The translations under genes were made by a program, and so were the position numbers. The notes beneath the pieces are model-generated. The model had not been told where the DNA came from. It saw nothing but the letters and a program-made list of their open reading frames with translations, and made no database searches. Shown here piece after piece: positions 1-8,198 of a stretch of DNA of 64,000 nt. The DNA is from Verrucomicrobiaceae bacterium (GTDB lineage Bacteria > Verrucomicrobiota > Verrucomicrobiia > Opitutales > Intestinicryptomonadaceae), in contig SUVO01000002.1 of the NCBI GenBank assembly GCA_015061955.1, positions 1-64,000 of the forward strand, given 5' to 3'. Numbering within the stretch: position 1 is the stretch's first letter; each line of letters starts with the position of its first letter.

Positions 1-129
1 TTTTTTATTAAATAAACTCATCAAAGAAAACGTTTTGCCCTCCATTTTGGTTTTAGCTTCGACTGCAGTGCGTAGCACAGCAACGCTCGCTAAAACGCAA
101 AAGCATCGGGACAATCTCGCACGTTTTAC
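1..129. repeat. Branched inverted-repeat element, subfamily 2, left-truncated by the window edge (copy a)
   Basis: Bases 1-129 match the right part of the complete copy at 51667-51869 almost base for base. Visible parts are the descending strand of arm A (AAACTCATCAAAGAAAAC), arm B with a GTTTTAGC/GCTAAAAC stem closing a loop that contains GTGCGTAGCAC, and the outer right strand TCTCGCACGTTTTAC at 115-129. The left outer strand and the internal terminator lie outside the window. No ORF is supported. Confidence 0.8.
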
Positions 130-243
130 TTCTTACAATCCATGTTGGTTCTAATCTGATTTTTTTAATATAACCATCATCAAAGTAAGCTTCTCACAAT
201 TTTGAAAAAGTCGGTTTATAATAAACGTGGGAGTCCGAATAGT

Positions 244-440
244 AAAAACGGGTGTGGTGTCTGCTAAAAACGTGCTTTTGCGAGCGTGAGCGACCTATGG
301 TCGTGAGTCGAAGCAAAAGTGCGTTTTTAGCTACAAGCACCACGTGGGCAAGCTATATACAAAAAAGGCTATTCCAAGAATAGCCTTTTACCATTATATA
401 TTAAAAATATTGCCCACGTGGTGCGTCCACACCCGTTTTT
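244..440 (-). repeat. Branched inverted-repeat element, subfamily 1 (copy b)
   Basis: Outer strands 244-257 (AAAAACGGGTGTGG) and 427-440 (CCACACCCGTTTTT) are perfectly complementary. Inside are two arms. One is GCTAAAAACG pairing with CGTTTTTAGC, with a GCGACC/GGTCGT-type tip. The other is CACCACGTGGGCA pairing with TGCCCACGTGGTG, which flanks a terminator-like hairpin (GGCTATTC/GAATAGCC followed by T residues). The linkers read AGACA, CTTGTA and ACG on the minus strand and are identical in the copies near 14.6-15.0 kb, although the stem sequences differ. The orientation is opposite to those copies. Confidence 0.8.
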
Positions 441-447
441 AAAAAGA

Positions 448-475
448 GGGCGATGTATGCTAAAATACATCGCCC
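448..475. other. Strong hairpin next to branched repeat
   Basis: GGGCGATGTAT at 448-458 pairs perfectly over 11 bp with ATACATCGCCC at 465-475, with a 6-nt loop. No T-tract follows on either side, so it is not a convincing intrinsic terminator. It lies between copy b and the first gene. The remaining AT-rich bases 476-615 contain nothing else I can support. Confidence 0.5.
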
Positions 476-615
476 CTATATTTATGGGATTATGAGAAAA
501 CCTTATTTTACTAAGGTACGTTTATAGTCGATAAAATACTGTTATATGTCAATAAAAAATGAATGTTAGAATAGTAAAAAAGTGTTGAAGATAAACGAAT
601 ATTTGTCAGTATAAC

Positions 616-1875
616 ATGCGTATGAAAAAAATTGTATTGTGGTTTATTTCAATTTTAGCAGTTGCATTGATATCGTCGTGCGGTGTTGTAAAAGAAGGTA
701 CATTGAAAAACGATGAATCTAAACTTTGGTCGATTGGTCAAGAGATGTCGTTTTTCTCGAAGTATGGAGTCGATGCAAAGGTTTTGCGCAACGATGAATC
801 TATGCTGATATATTCGCCAACGTATCAGGGCAGAGTTTTTACATCGGCATTTGGTGATGAAAACGCTCCAAGTATTGGTTGGTTTAATCGTGAGGCAGTT
901 GGATTGCGTCAGGTTAACTTGCGAAACACTTTGATTGGTGGTGAAGATGTATTTGCTATAGGTCCGGAAGGTGGCGATTGTTCTATATTTTTTGAGCAGG
1001 GTGCTTTGTTTACTGAAGAAAATAGAAAATTGCCTGAAATTCTTTCTACTCAAGCTTGGAAATTGGTATCGCGTTCAAAAACTCAAGTTCGTTTTGAATG
1101 CGAAGGTAAGGTTGTGAATGCTTTGGGCAAAAAGTTTGATGTTAAGGCAGAGCGCGAAGTTTCGTTGTTGTCGCGTACTGATGTAAGTAAGATTTTGGGT
1201 ATTGAAATTCCAATGAATTTGAAATTGGTAGCTTTTCAATCAATGAATAAACTTACTAATGTTGGCTCAGATAATTGGTCGGAGCAGTATGGTATGTTGA
1301 ATATGGGTGTAAAAAGCTATTTCAATGCAAATAAAACTGTTAATACTTTTGTTCCATTCCGTCCTGGTGATGCATCGAAGTTAGGCGATGTTGTTAGAGA
1401 TAACGTTTTTGATACAGCTTCGGGTGGAACGCTTGGTGGTGAACGTGTAGCAGTGCTTGACGATTACATTCGTTTTAAGTGCGACGGCAGACATATGTCG
1501 GGTATTGGTGTAAGTGCTCGCCGAAGCGAAGGTATTGTGCTTAGTTATGACGACAAGAATTCTATATTAACTATGATTTTCTATATAAAGCCATCGGGTA
1601 ATAGAGCGTATTTCCCAGTATCGTGGCGTAATTCGCAAGCAGGTTTTGATGGCGATGCAATTAGCGTTTTCAATAACGGCCCAGCTTCAAAAAATATATA
1701 TTATGCCGATATGTTTTACGAAATTTCAACGCACTCGCCTGCGTTAAATTTAGTAAAGGGCAGAAGTCAGTTTCACTTGCAACGTACATTCCACTTCCAT
1801 GGTTCTGAGTACGACTTAGATTTGTTGGCATACAAATTGACAGGTATTTCGCTTAAACAATTACGTGTAAAATAA
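616..1875 (+). CDS. Secreted lipoprotein, possible DUF6786-type protein
   Basis: A 419-residue protein with a lipoprotein signal: basic start, hydrophobic segment and lipobox ISSC with Cys22. An in-frame Met at residue 3 is an alternative start, and no clear Shine-Dalgarno is visible for either. The mature part is rich in beta-strand patterns. The opening 'SPTYQGRVFTSAFG...IGWFN' resembles my recollection of DUF6786, a mutarotase-like beta-sandwich family seen in Planctomycetes and Bacteroidota; that assignment is tentative. The stop is one base before the M42 peptidase start, so the two and hemD probably form one transcript. A carbohydrate-related periplasmic role would be a guess from fold resemblance only. 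Confidence 0.7.
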   Translation: MRMKKIVLWFISILAVALISSCGVVKEGTLKNDESKLWSIGQEMSFFSKYGVDAKVLRNDESMLIYSPTYQGRVFTSAFGDENAPSIGWFNREAVGLRQVNLRNTLIGGEDVFAIGPEGGDCSIFFEQGALFTEENRKLPEILSTQAWKLVSRSKTQVRFECEGKVVNALGKKFDVKAEREVSLLSRTDVSKILGIEIPMNLKLVAFQSMNKLTNVGSDNWSEQYGMLNMGVKSYFNANKTVNTFVPFRPGDASKLGDVVRDNVFDTASGGTLGGERVAVLDDYIRFKCDGRHMSGIGVSARRSEGIVLSYDDKNSILTMIFYIKPSGNRAYFPVSWRNSQAGFDGDAISVFNNGPASKNIYYADMFYEISTHSPALNLVKGRSQFHLQRTFHFHGSEYDLDLLAYKLTGISLKQLRVK

Positions 1876-1876
1876 T

Positions 1877-2926
1877 ATGGAAAAATTTTTAATTGATCTT
1901 TTGGAATCACGTTCGCCTACTGGTTCAGAAACCGAGGCGGCGAATGTGATTGAAAAATATGTAAAACCAGTTGCCGATTCGTTTGAAAAAGATGTTTTGG
2001 GCAATAGAATAGCATCGTATGGAAAAGGCAAAAAAACTTTGATGTTAGCTGGTCATATCGATGAAATTGGTTTGCAGGTTTCGTATATAGATAATAATGG
2101 CTTTTTGTTCTTCCAGCAGTTGGGTGGACACGATAACGTTATGGTGTCGGGGAGAGCCGTTTGTATTTTGACAGATAATGGTATAGTGCGTGGTGTAACA
2201 GGCAAACGTGCAATTCATTTGATGGACGCAAAAGAACGTAAAGAAGTGCCTGAAACTCATCAGATTTGGATTGATATTGGTGCTACAAGCCAAAAAGAAG
2301 CAGAGGAAATGGTTTCGATTGGCGATGCAATAGTTTACGAAACTCCAATAGTAAAGATGTCTAATAACCGATATGCAGCACGAGCTTTTGATGATAAAGC
2401 AGGGGCTTTTGCTGTTTTTGAAACTTTGCGTCGTGTTGCTAAAGCTAAGGCTAAGTGCGATTATAAACTTGTGAGTGTTGGCACTACTCAAGAAGAAATT
2501 GGTACTCGTGGGGCAATTACATCGGCTTACTCTGTAAATGCCGATGTTGCTATCGCTGTCGACGTAACACATGCTACCGACTTCCCAACGTGCGATGTTC
2601 GCAAGTTTGGGTCGATAAAACTTGGTGAAGGTGTGGTAATATCGCGTGGTCCAAATTTAAATCCTAAGGTTACATCGCGATTGATAGAATTGGCTAAGAA
2701 GAATAAAATTCCATATCAAATTGAAGCAGAACCACGTCCGACTGGTACTGATGCACGCGCTATTCAGGCTACGCGTTGTGGTATTCCTACCGGACTTTTA
2801 AGTATACCTCTTCGTTATATGCACACACCTTGCGAAGTTGCAAATAGCAACGATATCAAAGCATGTGTTGATTTGTTAGAGGCTTTTGCTAAATCACTCA
2901 AGAATAAAGACGATTTTACTTTTTAA
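1877..2926 (+). CDS. M42-family aminopeptidase
   Basis: A 349-residue co-catalytic metallopeptidase of the M42 (glutamyl aminopeptidase / tetrahedral aminopeptidase) family, normally a cytoplasmic oligomer that trims peptides. The expected metal and catalytic residues are in order: H60 and D62 (AGHIDEIG), D172 (AFDDKAG), E206-E207 (TQEEIGTRG), D229 (AVDVTH) and H316 (RYMHTPCE). Length is typical. It begins one base after the upstream lipoprotein stop, and hemD begins one base after its own stop, which indicates co-translation in one operon. Family members have been annotated as glucanases, but the motifs here are peptidase motifs. Confidence 0.92.
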   Translation: MEKFLIDLLESRSPTGSETEAANVIEKYVKPVADSFEKDVLGNRIASYGKGKKTLMLAGHIDEIGLQVSYIDNNGFLFFQQLGGHDNVMVSGRAVCILTDNGIVRGVTGKRAIHLMDAKERKEVPETHQIWIDIGATSQKEAEEMVSIGDAIVYETPIVKMSNNRYAARAFDDKAGAFAVFETLRRVAKAKAKCDYKLVSVGTTQEEIGTRGAITSAYSVNADVAIAVDVTHATDFPTCDVRKFGSIKLGEGVVISRGPNLNPKVTSRLIELAKKNKIPYQIEAEPRPTGTDARAIQATRCGIPTGLLSIPLRYMHTPCEVANSNDIKACVDLLEAFAKSLKNKDDFTF

Positions 2927-2927
2927 T

Positions 2928-3686
2928 ATGGCTCGCGTATTATTGACCCGTCAGGATAACTCGGCAGTATCTAAGATTTTAAAAAAATCTGGTGTGGATT
3001 GTTTAGATATGCCTTTAATAAATTGTGCGTTTGAAGTTAATACCGATGATGCTATTGATATTTTTGGCGAATTGAGTGGTTATGATTGGCTCACATTTTC
3101 AAGTCCCAATGCTGTAAAAGGTTTTTTTAAGGCATTCTTTAAAGAGTTTAAAGATATTCGTTCGCTTGGTATTGCGCGTATTGCATGCGTAGGCGAGGCT
3201 ACAGCAAAGGAATTGTCGAAGTTTTACTTGTGTGCCGACGTTATTCCAGAAAAGCAAACTGGTATTGATATGGTTGAGGCTATGCACAATTTTGAGAGCT
3301 TAGATAATTTGCGTGTATTATCGGTACGAGGTAATTTAGCATTGCCCGATGTTTTAAAAGCTCTTGATGAAAAACGAGCAATAGTTGATACTTTTGAAGT
3401 TTACAAAACCGTATTATTGAGTTTGAACGACACCGATAAAACTCTTATAGATTTTAAAAAGAATGGTGCCGATGTTGTTGTTTTTGCAAGTCCATCGGCT
3501 GTACAAAGCTTTGTTAATAATGCTTCAAAGTTGGCACTTTCTGATAAAGCTGTTCGTCCAAAGATTGTTGCTATTGGCTCAACAACGGCTGAAGCAGTAA
3601 AGAAGTATTCAATGAACGTTGTATCGGTTGCACAATCGCCTTCTCCTGAAGATATAGCAAAGGCTGTTCTTGAGCTTTTAAAATAG
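2928..3686 (+). CDS. hemD: Uroporphyrinogen-III synthase
   Basis: A 252-residue HemD family protein that would cyclise hydroxymethylbilane to uroporphyrinogen III in haem synthesis. HemD is poorly conserved in sequence, but both halves show the typical pattern: LLTRQ at the start, 'FSSPNAVKGF', 'IACVGEATAKEL', 'ASPSAVQSF' and 'VAIGSTTAEAVKK'. The ATG at 2928 is chosen because it aligns with the family N-terminus and lies one base after the M42 stop; a longer in-frame start at 2886 would overlap that gene. No other haem genes are adjacent, so hemD is separated from the rest of its pathway here. Confidence 0.85.
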   Translation: MARVLLTRQDNSAVSKILKKSGVDCLDMPLINCAFEVNTDDAIDIFGELSGYDWLTFSSPNAVKGFFKAFFKEFKDIRSLGIARIACVGEATAKELSKFYLCADVIPEKQTGIDMVEAMHNFESLDNLRVLSVRGNLALPDVLKALDEKRAIVDTFEVYKTVLLSLNDTDKTLIDFKKNGADVVVFASPSAVQSFVNNASKLALSDKAVRPKIVAIGSTTAEAVKKYSMNVVSVAQSPSPEDIAKAVLELLK

Positions 3687-3704
3687 TTCGTTGTTTTTAG
3701 ATAC

Positions 3705-3737
3705 AAAAAAAGATGCAGATTGTCTGCATCTTTTTTT
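3705..3737. terminator. Bidirectional terminator between hemD and topB
   Basis: AAAGATGCAGA (3709-3719) and TCTGCATCTTT (3723-3733) form a stem with a 3-nt loop. Runs of A on the left and T on the right give a U-tract to transcripts from both converging genes. Confidence 0.9.
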
Positions 3738-3741
3738 GTTG

Positions 3742-6210
3742 TTATTTGTCTTTTTTATCGTCTTTTTTCTGTGGGGTACGTTTTGCAAATTCAAACGCAA
3801 TACCATTTTTTGCATCGAGAACCAAAGATGCCGAAAATTTCTTTTTAGTTCTGTTAGATACAAAATCTTCAATGAGAGGTGTTTTACCTGTAGTGCAAAG
3901 ACTATTTATTTCTTCAAGTGTAATTTGGTGTGAAAGCATTATTTTTTTCAAACTAAATTTACACTCTTTATTAGGTGCATTGTCGCAACGACATACATAT
4001 GCAACACCCGTATCTACAAGCTTGGCACCCTGACAATTACACAATTTCATTGCGCATTTTGGACAATCTGCAACTACTGGAGCATTTGTTATATCGATAG
4101 GTTGATTTTCAAATTCAATCTTTACAGAATTATTTTCATCGAGTATCAATTTTGCAGAATAATCTTTATTTGTTTTGCTACTGCGAAAACCTTCCAACGG
4201 ACCAATCTCACGTTTTTCAATAAGCTCTTTTATTTCTTCTGGGCTCATTTGACGATTTCCGATAGTTTTATATATTACAAACTGACCATCTTTCGACTTA
4301 TACGAACGAAATGTTTCAAGCAAATACGAACCATCTATTGGGCTTTTAATATCGCTTTCGTGCGTTTCCAAGTTGTCTTCTTTGAAGTTCTTGGTTTTAT
4401 CGATAATTTCACCTGTCATAGCCTCGATACCCTTCATGAACTCATCTCGTGAAAGCTCATTTTTTTCGATTAGGCGCAACTTATATTCCCATTCACCAGT
4501 CATTGTTGGGCTTGTTAACGCATCAATCGAAAGCACATCAAGAAATGTTATCAAGCGTTCTGCCTTTGGAGTTGGAAATAAATCTCTACGCTGACGTTCA
4601 ACAAACTTGTGTGTAATTAAGTTTTCGATAATCGTTGCACGAGTAGCTGGAGTACCTAATCCTTTTTCTTTCATTGCAGCCGACAATTCTTCATCATCGA
4701 GAAGTTTGCCAGCACCTTCCATTGCCGAAAGCAAAGTTGCTTCATTATAACGAGCAGGTGGTTTTGTTTGCTCTTGCACCATTGAAACTTCTAAAATAGA
4801 AGCATCTTCTGGTTCCTTAACTAAGGCAGGGAGCGAATTCTTTTCATCAGTTTCTTTATTGTAAACATCTAACCAACCAGCAACTCGCAATACTTTACCT
4901 TCGCTTTTGAATGCGTGGTTTGATGCTGTTGTTGTACGCACTGTAACATCGAACTGCGCTTCTGGGTAGAAGGCTGCTATAAATCTACGTGTAATCATAT
5001 CGTAGATTTTATGTTCATCGTCTGTTAGTTTTTGCGACGACAATCCAGTTGGAATAATCGCAAAGTGGTCGCTGACTTGTTTTGAATCGAATATTCTTTT
5101 GCCAGCTTTTTTTACGTAATCTTCGTCTAATGCTTTTTTTGCGTGTACTTCGTACTCACCATCAAGTGCCGACAACGTTTTGACTGCAACGCCTCTGTAA
5201 TCATCGGGCAAAGCTCGTGAGTCTGTACGTGGATAAGTTATGAGTTTATGTTTTTCGTACAAAGACTGTGCTATTGATAACGTTCTGTTTGCTGGCAACG
5301 AATATTTGTTATTTGCTTCTCTTTGCAACGATGTTAAATCATACAAACGTGGAGGATTTTGCTTAGATAGAGTTTTCTTATCTACAGCCTTTGCTGTTTT
5401 GCAAGCTCTTACTTCTTCGAGTATTACCGAAACGTCTTTGTGTTCCCAAATTCTATCGGCTTTATCGTTTGGTTTTTTTGCTGATTGTTTGAAGTCTGGA
5501 CGCTGATAAACGCCTTCGTAAACGCCATTTTCTACTTCAAATTTTGCAGTGATTTTCCAATATGTTTGTGGCTTGAATTTTTGAATTTCACGTTCACGTT
5601 CAACAATCATTGCCAAAGTTGGAGTTTGAACTCTGCCAACGCTTGTTATTTCTTTACCACGAGTCCCCATTTTTATAGTCAAGGCACGAGTACCGTTCAT
5701 TCCAACCAACCAGTCCGATTCGCTTCTGCAACGGGCTGCATCTTGCAACGACTTCATCTGCTCTTGGCTTCTGAGATTTTCAAAGGCTTCTAATATTGAT
5801 GCAGGGGTCATCGACGACACCCACAATCTTTGCGATGGCAATTTACACTTTGTAATTTCGTAAATATAGGTAAAAATAAGCTCACCTTCACGACCAGCAT
5901 CGCATGCGTTTATTACGCCATCAATATCTTTTCTACCCATCAATTTTTTCAACGAAGTCAACTTCGACTTTGTTTTTTCTATGGGCTTTAACTCAAACTT
6001 ATTTGGGATAATAGGCAACGATGCCAACGACCAACGACCGAACTTTTTATCGATATCATCTGGTTTAAACAATTCAACAAGATGACCTACTGCAGACGAT
6101 ATTACATAGTTTTCATTTTCATAATAATCGTCGTGCTTTTTTGCTTTTCCCAATACTCTTGCTAAATCAGCAGCTACCGACGGTTTTTCGGCTATGATTA
6201 GTTTCTTCAT
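3742..6210 (-). CDS. topB: DNA topoisomerase III (type IA)
   Basis: An 822-residue type IA topoisomerase that relaxes or decatenates DNA through a 5' phosphotyrosine. The N-terminal Toprim domain shows E8 (IIAEKPS) and DAGREGE at 104-110. The active tyrosine is Y326 in ITYPRTDSR. 'SVGRVQTPTLA' near 190-200 is the conserved domain II motif, and 'YSLPANRTLSIAQSLYE' is typical of TopB. Compared with about 650 residues for E. coli TopB, it carries a C-terminal extension with at least two topoisomerase C-terminal repeats (from about 625 and 770) separated by a Cys-rich stretch (CPKCAMKLCNC). It is transcribed toward hemD and ends at a shared terminator. Confidence 0.95.
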   Translation of the reverse strand: MKKLIIAEKPSVAADLARVLGKAKKHDDYYENENYVISSAVGHLVELFKPDDIDKKFGRWSLASLPIIPNKFELKPIEKTKSKLTSLKKLMGRKDIDGVINACDAGREGELIFTYIYEITKCKLPSQRLWVSSMTPASILEAFENLRSQEQMKSLQDAARCRSESDWLVGMNGTRALTIKMGTRGKEITSVGRVQTPTLAMIVEREREIQKFKPQTYWKITAKFEVENGVYEGVYQRPDFKQSAKKPNDKADRIWEHKDVSVILEEVRACKTAKAVDKKTLSKQNPPRLYDLTSLQREANNKYSLPANRTLSIAQSLYEKHKLITYPRTDSRALPDDYRGVAVKTLSALDGEYEVHAKKALDEDYVKKAGKRIFDSKQVSDHFAIIPTGLSSQKLTDDEHKIYDMITRRFIAAFYPEAQFDVTVRTTTASNHAFKSEGKVLRVAGWLDVYNKETDEKNSLPALVKEPEDASILEVSMVQEQTKPPARYNEATLLSAMEGAGKLLDDEELSAAMKEKGLGTPATRATIIENLITHKFVERQRRDLFPTPKAERLITFLDVLSIDALTSPTMTGEWEYKLRLIEKNELSRDEFMKGIEAMTGEIIDKTKNFKEDNLETHESDIKSPIDGSYLLETFRSYKSKDGQFVIYKTIGNRQMSPEEIKELIEKREIGPLEGFRSSKTNKDYSAKLILDENNSVKIEFENQPIDITNAPVVADCPKCAMKLCNCQGAKLVDTGVAYVCRCDNAPNKECKFSLKKIMLSHQITLEEINSLCTTGKTPLIEDFVSNRTKKKFSASLVLDAKNGIAFEFAKRTPQKKDDKKDK

Positions 6211-6323
6211 ACTATAGTTATTGTTCGTTTTCCCAAATAATTAAATGTTTTATAAATGAAAAAAGCTTTGATTATATTACAAAGCTGAATTTTTTATTTT
6301 TACTTGGCTGTTTTTTATACTAT

Positions 6324-6349
6324 CTATGCACTTCAAACGAAGTGCATAG
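6324..6349. other. Hairpin downstream of the aminotransferase gene
   Basis: CTATGCACTTC and GAAGTGCATAG form a perfect 11-bp stem with a 4-nt loop, 14 bp past the stop of the minus-strand aminotransferase gene. A T-run does not follow immediately on the minus strand (A/T-mixed bases then six A), so it may stabilise the 3' end rather than terminate. Confidence 0.55.
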
Positions 6350-6362
6350 AGTAAAGATTTTA

Positions 6363-7442
6363 TTATTTCTTAAATTCTGCCAAAATCGTGTCGAGATTGC
6401 CGAGCAACTCTTTCATCGATTCTTGAGTTTCATCACCCATATTCGAGATACGGAATGTTTTGCCCTTAAGCTTACCATAACCACCATCGATAGCCATGTT
6501 ATAGCGCTTTTTCAATTCCGAATTTACGCCAGCGATGTCGATTTCAAGATTATTTGCAAAGCAGTTGAGTGCAACCGAGCCATACTTTTCTTCTGGGAAG
6601 AGTTTAAAGCCATGGTTATAACCCCATTCACGAACAAGCTTATTATTAGCTGCATGACGTGCATAACGATTTTCAACACCTTCAGCAAATATATCGTCGA
6701 GCTTGCTATTGATTGCGTAAATCAAGCTGATAACTGGTGTTGATGGTGTTTGATTTTTATCAAAGAACTTCTTGAATTCGAGGAAATCGAAATAGTAACC
6801 ACGACCTTCTGTTTTAGATGCACGTTCCATAGCCTTATCAGATACCGACAAGAACGACAATCCTGGAGGGCATGCCAAAGCTTTCTGCGAACCTGTTACC
6901 ATAACATCGATACCCAATTCATCTTTCTTAATAGGCAATGTTGAGAAAGAGCTTACTGTATCAACAATTGAGATAACTTCTGGATATTTTCTTACAACTT
7001 CCATAACTGCAGCAATGTCGGTCATTGTGCCTGTTGAAGTTTCGTTATGGATAATTGTGATAGAGTCGAACTTGCCAGTTGACAAAGCCTTATCAACAGC
7101 TTCTGGATCAACTGGTTTACCCCAATCGAATTGGAGGAATTCTGCATCTTTACCACAACGTTTTGCAACGTCGAACCATTTGTCTGAGAATGCGCCATTA
7201 CCACAGTTGAGCACTGCTTTTTGTGTAACGTTTCTCAACGAACCTTCCATTATACCCCAAGACGAACTTGTGCTTAAGAATACAGGGTCTTTAGTATAGA
7301 ACAACTGTTGCATTCTTGGTACTACATTACCTGCAAGTTCTGCAAACTCAGGCATTCTATGACCCATAATTGGGGTAGCCATTGCCTTATATGTTTTTTC
7401 AGATACATTGATTGGTCCGGGGATATATAATTTGTATGCCAT
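6363..7442 (-). CDS. Class V PLP-dependent aminotransferase (serine-pyruvate / alanine-glyoxylate type)
   Basis: A 359-residue fold-type I aminotransferase. The N-terminus 'YIPGPINVSEKTYKAM' followed by 'GHRMPEF' is characteristic of the serine-pyruvate/alanine-glyoxylate transaminase group. The PLP lysine is K187 in TGSQKALACPPG, and D161 (VDTVSS) would contact the pyridine nitrogen. Related proteins include archaeal-type phosphoserine aminotransferases and so-called soluble hydrogenase small subunits, so substrate cannot be fixed from sequence. It lies 41 bp downstream of panD on the same strand and may be co-transcribed. Leu CTC and Gly GGT codons are frequent, suggesting good expression. 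Confidence 0.88.
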   Translation of the reverse strand: MAYKLYIPGPINVSEKTYKAMATPIMGHRMPEFAELAGNVVPRMQQLFYTKDPVFLSTSSSWGIMEGSLRNVTQKAVLNCGNGAFSDKWFDVAKRCGKDAEFLQFDWGKPVDPEAVDKALSTGKFDSITIIHNETSTGTMTDIAAVMEVVRKYPEVISIVDTVSSFSTLPIKKDELGIDVMVTGSQKALACPPGLSFLSVSDKAMERASKTEGRGYYFDFLEFKKFFDKNQTPSTPVISLIYAINSKLDDIFAEGVENRYARHAANNKLVREWGYNHGFKLFPEEKYGSVALNCFANNLEIDIAGVNSELKKRYNMAIDGGYGKLKGKTFRISNMGDETQESMKELLGNLDTILAEFKK

Positions 7443-7483
7443 AATTTTTATTTCTGTTAAGTTAAATTTTTATTGATGCTTTA

Positions 7484-7855
7484 TTACGAAATCATATTTT
7501 GCGATTTCACAATCTTTGTGTTGTTTTCAGCCAAAGTTATTGTGCGTGGAAGAACATCTTTAGCCTTCTCAAGTTCGACTTGTGCAAACGACATTATAAC
7601 TAATAAATCGCCTGCTGTGCCTAAATGACCTGCTGCACCTCTTATTGAGAAAGTTTTACTTCCACGTTCGGCTGGAATGGCGTACGTTTCAAAGCGTTTA
7701 CCATTGTTGATGTTTCCTACTAATATCTTCTCATATGGAAGCATACCTACCTTATCCATGAGGTCTTCGTCGATGGCGAGCGACCCCTCGTAATCGACTC
7801 GGACATCGGTTGCGGTGGCTCTGAGAATTTTTGACTTTAAGACTTGTACCAACAT
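7484..7855 (-). CDS. panD: Aspartate 1-decarboxylase (pyruvoyl enzyme)
   Basis: A 123-residue PanD, which makes beta-alanine from L-aspartate for pantothenate and CoA synthesis. From the chosen start (MLVQVLKSKILRATAT) the self-cleavage site is G24-S25, the same position as in E. coli, where Ser25 becomes the pyruvoyl group. K9, R54-region and 'GAAGHLGTAGD' segments match the family. A longer start eight codons upstream exists but would extend past the usual N-terminus. panB and panC are not in the window. A promoter with TTGACG and TATCAG lies just upstream. Confidence 0.93.
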   Translation of the reverse strand: MLVQVLKSKILRATATDVRVDYEGSLAIDEDLMDKVGMLPYEKILVGNINNGKRFETYAIPAERGSKTFSIRGAAGHLGTAGDLLVIMSFAQVELEKAKDVLPRTITLAENNTKIVKSQNMIS

Positions 7856-7881
7856 TTCTAATGCGATAATTAAAAACACTA

Positions 7882-7909
7882 CTGATACTACACTTTACAG
7901 TTTCGTCAA
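7882..7909 (-). promoter_or_regulatory. Putative panD promoter
   Basis: On the minus strand TTGACG (7909-7904) and TATCAG (7887-7882) are separated by 16 bp, 27 bp upstream of the panD ATG. The match to a sigma70 consensus is moderate. Confidence 0.5.
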
Positions 7910-8011
7910 CTAAAAAAAACGTTTGCACTTCTGTATCATTACAAAAAGGTGTTTTTTTTGATGTTGATGATGTACTTGATAAGTTGTTGCATAATAGGGT
8001 ATTGCGATATT

Positions 8012-8041
8012 TTGATGTGCGCTAAAGAAAGTTTGTATAAT
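8012..8041 (+). promoter_or_regulatory. Putative promoter for the secreted repeat protein gene
   Basis: TTGATG (8012-8017) and a perfect TATAAT (8036-8041) are spaced by 18 bp. The gap 7856-8198 otherwise contains only very AT-rich sequence. The long leader (about 150 nt) to the ATG at 8199 shows no stable structure that I can identify. Confidence 0.5.
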
Positions 8042-8198
8042 TTCTATTTTATTTAGAGTTTTCTTTATTTATATATTGAAATCTCTTATACCTCAAATAA
8101 ATTTTTCTATTGATTTCGTTTAAAAAAGCTTTACTTCTTTTGGAACGTTTTTTACATGTTTTTAATTTCCAAATTTTTAAGCTTTTTTATATAGAACT

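Noticed and set aside
244-440. Integron attC site
   Set aside because: Structure-conserved inverted repeats recall attC, but the GTTRRRY core sites, cassette ORFs and an integrase gene are absent, and the copies sit after long-resident genes.
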